Shown: positions 59,251 to 64,000 of the stretch, piece by piece | Layout of the letters: every line of letters starts with the position of its first letter | Position numbering within the stretch: the first letter of the stretch is position 1 | DNA from: Blautia hansenii DSM 20583 | GTDB taxonomy: Bacteria > Bacillota > Clostridia > Lachnospirales > Lachnospiraceae | DNA: 64,000 nt | Direction: 5' to 3' | NCBI RefSeq assembly: GCF_002222595.2 | Contig: NZ_CP022413.2 | Coordinates: 884,001-948,000, forward strand | Notes under the pieces: model-generated | What the model was told of the DNA's origin: nothing | Seen by the model: only the letters and a program-made list of their open reading frames with translations | Database searches by the model: none | Program-made: the position numbers and the translations under genes

Positions 59251-59388
59251 AAAAACCTTCCCTCCGTTATTAAGACAGTAACATTCATGGTGACAAAAAT
59301 TTTTTGTTTTATAAACTCATTATATCCTATATAGAGGGATATATCAAATTGTTTCGTCATTTCCAAATAGAAAAGTCAAAAAATAATC

Positions 59389-59417
59389 TTGCTAAAAGTA
59401 GTCTAATATGTTATTTT
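59389..59417 (+). promoter_or_regulatory. Candidate promoter of the Rnf-like operon
   Basis: TTGCTA (59389-59394), 17-bp spacer, TATTTT (59412-59417). The 218-bp divergent gap also holds a dyad ATATCC..GGATAT near 59325-59343. Both are modest matches. Confidence 0.4.
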
Positions 59418-59468
59418 ATTAAAGTATGTCAATAATTTAACGATAGAAATAATGGAGGAAGACAGAGT

Positions 59469-60818
59469 ATGTGGAAAAAGAAGCAGAATAAATTCCCCGG
59501 CGGAATTCATCCCACAGATGGTTATGACAAGGCACTGACCATGGACCTGCCTGTCCATGAATATTGGCCTGAGACAGTTACGATTTTGTCAGAGCAATCC
59601 TTTGGCGGAAAATGTCAGCTGTTAGTCAAGCCAAAAGATAAAGTAGTAGCAGGACAGCAAATCGGAATTCCTGAGGCATTTATGGCAGCTCCTTTACATG
59701 CAAGTGTAAGCGGAGAGGTTCTCCGAGTAGAAGAAGTAAACAATCAGGGAAGAAATATTCTGGCGTGTATTATTAAAAGAGGGGATACCTCAAAACAGGA
59801 TGCGCAGGAATATGAAAGCAAGCTGGTAGATATTGAGAATTTTACAAAAGAAGAAATTATTGCGGGAATTCGTGACGGCGGTCTTACAGGAATGGGCGGC
59901 GCAGGATTTCCAACACATAAGAAATACGAAACAGATAAAAAAATTGATGCGCTGCTGATTAATGCAGCAGAATGTGAGCCATTTTTAACATGTGATTATC
60001 GTTTGATGCTGGAATACAGCTATGCAGTAGCAAATGGTATTCGCCTTCTGTTAAAGGCTTCCGGCGCTCCAAAAGCGTATCTTTGCATGGAAGACAATAA
60101 ACCGGAGGCGGCAAAAGTTCTTGGTAAAATTTTAGAAAATACAAAAGATATAGAAGTAAAGGTATTGCCGACACAGTATCCTCAAGGTGGAGAGCGTCAG
60201 CTCATTCAGGCTGTTCTGGGCAGAGAAGTGCCAATGGGAGGACTTCCGGCAGAGGCTGGCGCTATTGTTTCCAATGTAGGAACAGCCAAAGCGACAGCAG
60301 ATATGCTCCTTGGAAAGACACCTCTTATCAGAAGGATTGTAACAGTAACAGGCTGTGTAAAAAATCCGGGGAACTATTTGGTTCCAATCGGAACTTCAGC
60401 AAAAGAACTGGTAGAGCTTTGCGGAGGAGTGACAGTAAAGAATAACAGAGTCATTGCAGGCGGACCGATGACAGGTCCTTGTGTAGCTTCTGATTGGAAT
60501 GGAGAAAGTGAACTTTTCTATGTGACAAAGAACACTTCCGGAATTTTAGTTCTTCCGGACAGTCAGTATGAGGAACAGCCATGTATTCGCTGTGCAGGCT
60601 GTGAAAGTGTGTGTCCGGCGGGATTAGTTCCTTATCAGATTGAATTTGCATATTTAGAAGAAGATTATGATTTGTGTGAGAGCTTATACGCCAGTGAGTG
60701 TATTGCCTGTGGCTGCTGCTCTTATATCTGTCCTGCCAAGAGAGAACTGTCCGTAAGAACAAGAATGGCAAGAGATATGGTGAAACAGAGAATGAGAGAA
60801 AGGGCGGTGAAAAAATAA
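59469..60818 (+). CDS. rnfC: Rnf-complex subunit C (NADH-binding iron-sulfur protein)
   Basis: A 449-aa peripheral protein. It has the N-terminal barrel domain (GGIHPTDGYDKALT), the Nqo1-like nucleotide/FMN domain (GLTGMGGAGFPTHKKY, NAAECEPFLTCD) and two [4Fe-4S] motifs, CIRCAGCESVCPAG and CIACGCCSYICPAK. In the Rnf complex it exchanges electrons with NAD. First gene of the operon; TAATG overlap with rnfD. AATGGAGGAAG precedes the ATG. Confidence 0.92.
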   Translation: MWKKKQNKFPGGIHPTDGYDKALTMDLPVHEYWPETVTILSEQSFGGKCQLLVKPKDKVVAGQQIGIPEAFMAAPLHASVSGEVLRVEEVNNQGRNILACIIKRGDTSKQDAQEYESKLVDIENFTKEEIIAGIRDGGLTGMGGAGFPTHKKYETDKKIDALLINAAECEPFLTCDYRLMLEYSYAVANGIRLLLKASGAPKAYLCMEDNKPEAAKVLGKILENTKDIEVKVLPTQYPQGGERQLIQAVLGREVPMGGLPAEAGAIVSNVGTAKATADMLLGKTPLIRRIVTVTGCVKNPGNYLVPIGTSAKELVELCGGVTVKNNRVIAGGPMTGPCVASDWNGESELFYVTKNTSGILVLPDSQYEEQPCIRCAGCESVCPAGLVPYQIEFAYLEEDYDLCESLYASECIACGCCSYICPAKRELSVRTRMARDMVKQRMRERAVKK

Positions 60819-61765
60819 TGAGTCAGACAAGAGTAATTAACGGACCGCATCTTCGTACTCCAAGAACAACCAGAAACGTTATGATGCACGTAACAATTTC
60901 CTTAATTCCGGCGCTTTTGGGAGCAATTTATTATTTCGGAATTCAGGCATTATATTTGTCAGGCCTTTCTGTTGCAGTATGTGTGCTGACAGAATATATA
61001 TGGCAGAAAATTACAAAGAAACAGGTGACAGCAGGTGATTTCAGCGCCGTGGTTACAGGTCTTTTATTAGCCTTTAACATGCCGGTTACCGTTCCGGTGT
61101 GGGCACTTGTTGCAGCAGACGTATTCAGTATTTTAGTTGTAAAACAGATGTTTGGCGGAATTGGAAATAACTTTGTAAATCCTGCTCTTATGGGAAGACT
61201 TTTAGTTATGGTAGCATGGCCGGCAGCTGTTATGCAGTATGTAGTACCGAGAACTGTTTCCGTAGATGCTGTTTCAGCGGCAACCATTCTGGGAACAGCA
61301 AAAAGCGGTGCCGAAACAGGTTACAGCTATCTTCAGATGTTCTTGGGCGAGATGCCGGGAGCAATGGGAGAAACCAGCAAATTATTGCTTTTAATCGGTT
61401 TTGCTTATATGTGTTACAAAAAAATTGTAAATGCAGAAGCAGCAGTTACTTATATTGGAACAGTTACAATTTTAACTTTTATCTTCGGTCCGGATGGGCT
61501 GTTTACCGGTGATATTTTATTAAATCTTTTCGGAGGCGGTCTGATTATGGGCGGTTGTTATATGCTGACAGATTATGCCTTTGCATCCAGAAAAGGTAAG
61601 CTGATTTATGCGGCTGTGGCAGGTATTATTACTGCGGCAATTCGAATTTTCAGCGTTTATCCGGAAGGAATTTGTTTCGGTATTTTAACCGCAAACTGTA
61701 TGGCAGGTATGTTGTCTGTACTTTACAAAAAGCATGTGTATGGAATGAAGAAAAAAGAAGCGTAG
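60818..61765 (+). CDS. rnfD: Rnf-complex subunit D (flavinylated membrane protein)
   Basis: A 315-aa protein with about nine to ten membrane segments. RVINGPHLRTPRTTRNVMMH is the usual N-terminus; FVNPALMGRLLVM and the FMN-attachment site DAVSAATIL (Thr) follow. The start at 60818 overlaps the rnfC stop by one nt; a frame extension to 60698 lies in rnfC and is rejected. It passes electrons across the membrane in Rnf/Nqr systems. Confidence 0.92.
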   Translation: MSQTRVINGPHLRTPRTTRNVMMHVTISLIPALLGAIYYFGIQALYLSGLSVAVCVLTEYIWQKITKKQVTAGDFSAVVTGLLLAFNMPVTVPVWALVAADVFSILVVKQMFGGIGNNFVNPALMGRLLVMVAWPAAVMQYVVPRTVSVDAVSAATILGTAKSGAETGYSYLQMFLGEMPGAMGETSKLLLLIGFAYMCYKKIVNAEAAVTYIGTVTILTFIFGPDGLFTGDILLNLFGGGLIMGGCYMLTDYAFASRKGKLIYAAVAGIITAAIRIFSVYPEGICFGILTANCMAGMLSVLYKKHVYGMKKKEA

Positions 61766-61777
61766 TGGAGGAAAAAC

Positions 61778-63076
61778 ATGAAGAATAAAAACGTAAGAGG
61801 GATTATTGCATTAGCAGTTGTTACAGCACTTTCTTTCGGAGTAATTATGGGCTCTAAGGCTCTTGCAAAAGATATGGGAACAGGTGCTTCTAATACAGCA
61901 GAAGAACAGGTAAAAGAAGAAATTGATACCAAAGGTGCAGAAGGTATTGAAAAAGCAGTTAAGACAGAGAATGGTTACATGGTAACTGCAAAGGTAAAAG
62001 GATATGGCGGAGATATTGTGATGAATGTATCCTTTGATGCAGAAAAGAAAAAAGTAACAAAAGTAGAAGTAACAGAACAAAAGGAAACAGAAGGTCTTGG
62101 AGCAAAAGTTGCAGACGCAGAATTCCTCAGTCAGTTTGAAGGTGTGGAAGCTCCTGTATTTTTACCGGGCATGAGCCTTGAAAAAGAAGAAAAAGTATCT
62201 GATGAAGAACTTTTAAAAGAATTAAAAGACGGAACTTATGAGGCAAAAGCAGATGCTCCGGACAATAACGGGTTTACAGATGTAGTAACAGTAACTGTAA
62301 AAGACGGAAAAATTGCAGAAGTAAACTGGGAAGCAGTAGGAGCAGATGGAAGTACAAAGAGTGTACTGTCTGAAAACGGAGAATATGTAATGACAGAAGA
62401 CGGACTTACATGGAAGGAACAGGCAGAAGCTCTTGCAAAAGCAGTAGTAGAAAATCAGTCTTTAAGCTTTTTAAATTTAGATGAGCAGGGAAAAACAGAT
62501 GCGGTTTCCGGTGTAAGTATTTCCATCGGTGGATTTACAGCTCTTGCAGAGAAATGTTTAAAAGAAGCAGCGGGAATTACTCAGACTTTAGAACTGAAAG
62601 ACGGAACTTATGAAGCAAAAGCAGAAGCAGCAGATAATAACGGATTTATCGATCAGGTAACAATGACTGTTGCAGACGGAAAAATTACAGAAGTAAACTG
62701 GGAAGCGGTAGGAGAAGACGGAAACAAAAAGAGTGTACTGTCTGAAAACGGAGAATATGTAATGACAGAAGACGGACTTACATGGAAAGAACAGGCAGAG
62801 GCTCTGGCAAGCGCTCTTATTGAAAACCAGTCCTTAGACTTCCTTCAGGTAAACGAGCAGGGAAAAACAGATGCGGTTTCAGGCGTAAGTATTTCTGTGG
62901 GCGGATTTATCAGTCTTGCAGAAAAATGTATGAATGAAGCGGCAGGCGTTGAAGAAAAAGAAGAAGTACCTGCAAACGGAACACAGGTAGATGCTGTATC
63001 AGGAGCAACGATTTCTTCTACGGCAGTAGTAACAGGTATCAACACAGCATTTGAATTTTTACAGGCAGTAAAATAA
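61778..63076 (+). CDS. rnfG: Rnf-complex subunit G with two extra tandem FMN-binding-like domains
   Basis: A 432-aa protein; ordinary RnfG is about 190-210 aa. One N-terminal membrane anchor, then the first half of an RnfG FMN domain (TKVEVTEQKETEGLGAKV), then two tandem copies of a 124-residue module (149-272 and 273-396), then the RnfG ending VDAVSGATISSTAVVTG. The ending carries the FMN-transferase (ApbE) target SGAT; each module ends in a variant, DAVSGVSIS, with Ser in place of Thr. The protein may therefore carry one to three covalent flavins outside the membrane. It lies 12 bp after rnfD. No apbE is in the window. Confidence 0.87.
   Translation: MKNKNVRGIIALAVVTALSFGVIMGSKALAKDMGTGASNTAEEQVKEEIDTKGAEGIEKAVKTENGYMVTAKVKGYGGDIVMNVSFDAEKKKVTKVEVTEQKETEGLGAKVADAEFLSQFEGVEAPVFLPGMSLEKEEKVSDEELLKELKDGTYEAKADAPDNNGFTDVVTVTVKDGKIAEVNWEAVGADGSTKSVLSENGEYVMTEDGLTWKEQAEALAKAVVENQSLSFLNLDEQGKTDAVSGVSISIGGFTALAEKCLKEAAGITQTLELKDGTYEAKAEAADNNGFIDQVTMTVADGKITEVNWEAVGEDGNKKSVLSENGEYVMTEDGLTWKEQAEALASALIENQSLDFLQVNEQGKTDAVSGVSISVGGFISLAEKCMNEAAGVEEKEEVPANGTQVDAVSGATISSTAVVTGINTAFEFLQAVK
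62222..62950 (+). repeat. Two direct repeats of 372 bp inside rnfG
   Basis: Copies begin at 62222 and 62594. DNA identity is very high in the middle; the stretch around 62360-62425 recurs nearly unchanged 372 bp later, which indicates a recent duplication. Confidence 0.88.
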
Positions 63077-63094
63077 GAAAACGGAGGATATAAC

Positions 63095-63862
63095 ATGAAA
63101 TTAAGATATCCGGCAGAAGCCTTTGCTTTTGGGATTGTATTATTTTCAGCAGGAATGAAGGAAGCCTTTGCGGCAGGTATTCTTGTGATTTTGTCCGTAG
63201 TATTTGCTGAATTTCTGAAAAACCTTTTACAGGCTTTTGTACCTGACTGGAGTTTGAAACTCTGCGTATTTATTGGAACAGGGGCAGTAAGTGCATCTGC
63301 ATTTTTGCTGGCATTTTCTTATCTGGGAACTTCAGTAAGCACAGGACTTTGGATTATGACTGTTCTTCTGGGACTTTTTGCAGCAAAGCATGTATTGGAT
63401 GACAATGTAGAGGCAGAGTACGGAGAACTTTTCTGGGAATGTGCCATTGCATGGGGATTTTGGATACTTTTAAGCATTGCCAGAGAATTCTTTGGTTCAG
63501 GAATGATTTTCGGCAATATGATTTTAGAAACCGAAATGCAGTCTAAAGTATTTTTAGAAACAATTTTCGGATTTTTAACAGCCGGTATGGCGCTTGCCTT
63601 TACCAACGGAATTATCAAGAAAAAGATTACAAATACACACAGCTTGCTGTTAGTTATTCCATTGGCAATGTTTATCAGACCATTTGATATGGAAAGTTTT
63701 GGAGAAATCGTAGGTTTAGTATGGACCATTCTTGTTCCGATTATTTTATTCATCTCTGTAAAGAAAACATTGAAATTTGCAAGAACAGGAAAAGCATTTC
63801 GCGGATTACCGGTGGAAATGCTGGCAATGGGATTTATTTATATGATTTTAAGTATTTATTAA
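63095..63862 (+). CDS. Divergent Rnf A/E-like membrane protein
   Basis: A 255-aa protein with about six to seven membrane segments. Parts recall RnfE/NqrD: LLQAFVPDWSLKLCVFIG, and LLSIAREFFGSGMIFG beside the family's REFLGSGTLFG. The hallmark PLI(V/T)xNC stretch that supplies a cluster cysteine in RnfA/RnfE is not recognisable; it has cysteines near residues 50 and 112. It occupies the rnfE position, 18 bp after rnfG, and a strong terminator follows. It may be a fast-evolving RnfE or a different partner of a shortened Rnf-like complex. Confidence 0.55.
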   Translation: MKLRYPAEAFAFGIVLFSAGMKEAFAAGILVILSVVFAEFLKNLLQAFVPDWSLKLCVFIGTGAVSASAFLLAFSYLGTSVSTGLWIMTVLLGLFAAKHVLDDNVEAEYGELFWECAIAWGFWILLSIAREFFGSGMIFGNMILETEMQSKVFLETIFGFLTAGMALAFTNGIIKKKITNTHSLLLVIPLAMFIRPFDMESFGEIVGLVWTILVPIILFISVKKTLKFARTGKAFRGLPVEMLAMGFIYMILSIY

Positions 63863-63868
63863 AGGAGG

Positions 63869-63912
63869 ACTGTCGTCTTTGCAGTTGAAAAACTGCGGGA
63901 CGGCAGTTTTCT
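63869..63912 (+). terminator. Terminator of the Rnf-like operon
   Basis: ACTGTCGTC (63869-63877) pairs with GACGGCAGT (63899-63907); the inner GCAGTT pairs with AACTGC; TTTTC follows. It ends the operon after four genes. Confidence 0.85.
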
Positions 63913-63983
63913 ATATTGATTGTCAAGCATGCAGATGTTAGAAATAAGTTAGAAAAAATACTGTATTATATAATTAGATTTTT

Positions 63984-64000
63984 AAGGAGGAAATTATGAT
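63984..64000 (+). other. Ribosome site and start codon of a gene running off the right edge
   Basis: AAGGAGG (63984-63990) is followed by ATG at 63996-63998. Only the first codon is in the window, so the product is unknown. Confidence 0.6.

Overview
The window looks like chromosome of a low-GC gut Firmicute of the Lachnospiraceae type (Blautia / Clostridium XIVa-like; genus not provable here). Reasons: AT-rich coding with strong AGGAGG ribosome sites, pyruvate phosphate dikinase, Rnf-type redox genes, ferredoxins, a Bce-type peptide-resistance module and a sigma-54 amino-acid-type regulator, with no respiratory chain. No phage, insertion sequence, CRISPR array, rRNA or tRNA was seen. Family assignments are by reading motifs; no database was searched.

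Layout. 1-9.1 kb: the end of a class II aldolase, then a sulfonate/taurine-type ABC importer followed by divergent homologues of phosphofructokinase, triose-phosphate isomerase, lactate racemase LarA and phosphoglucose isomerase plus a four-cluster ferredoxin. Sugar-phosphate binding residues are altered in the TPI- and PGI-like proteins, so this looks like an EMP-like pathway for an unidentified sugar. 9.2-11.4 kb: a lipase-like hydrolase and an orphan BMP lipoprotein. 11.6-25 kb: a surface-polymer locus with a PglF-like dehydratase, PLP aminotransferase, PglC-like initiating transferase, glycosyltransferases, a glycerophosphotransferase, polymerase, LicD, flippase, and a lysozyme with choline-binding-type repeats whose natural start is followed by a stop codon. 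25-36 kb: ppdK; a yybP-ykoY (manganese) riboswitch ahead of an unknown internally duplicated protein; an S66 peptidase; UDP-galactopyranose mutase; GtrA; class I ribonucleotide reductase; a DUF362 protein. 36-39 kb: an NSS transporter on the minus strand and the infC-rpmI-rplT operon with its leader attenuator and an AUU start.

39-50 kb: a BceRS-BceAB-like module, then a NikABCDE/Opp-type importer operon ending in a DJ-1-like protein without its cysteine and a CsoR-family repressor lacking the metal-binding His. 50-57 kb: rpoN, a convergent sigma-54 activator, a textbook -24/-12 promoter with two tandem upstream sites, a BCCT betaine transporter and a histidine-ammonia-lyase homologue from which exactly the MIO-forming Ala-Ser-Gly is missing. 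The last pair fits ergothioneine uptake and cleavage (ergothionase) and is the most striking system here. 57-64 kb: a DUF3221-like protein, a CDP-alcohol phosphatidyltransferase, an EFR1-type flavodoxin-ferredoxin, a small secreted protein, and an Rnf-like operon (rnfC, rnfD, an rnfG with two extra tandem FMN-like domains, one divergent membrane protein) that ends at a terminator without rnfA/rnfB.
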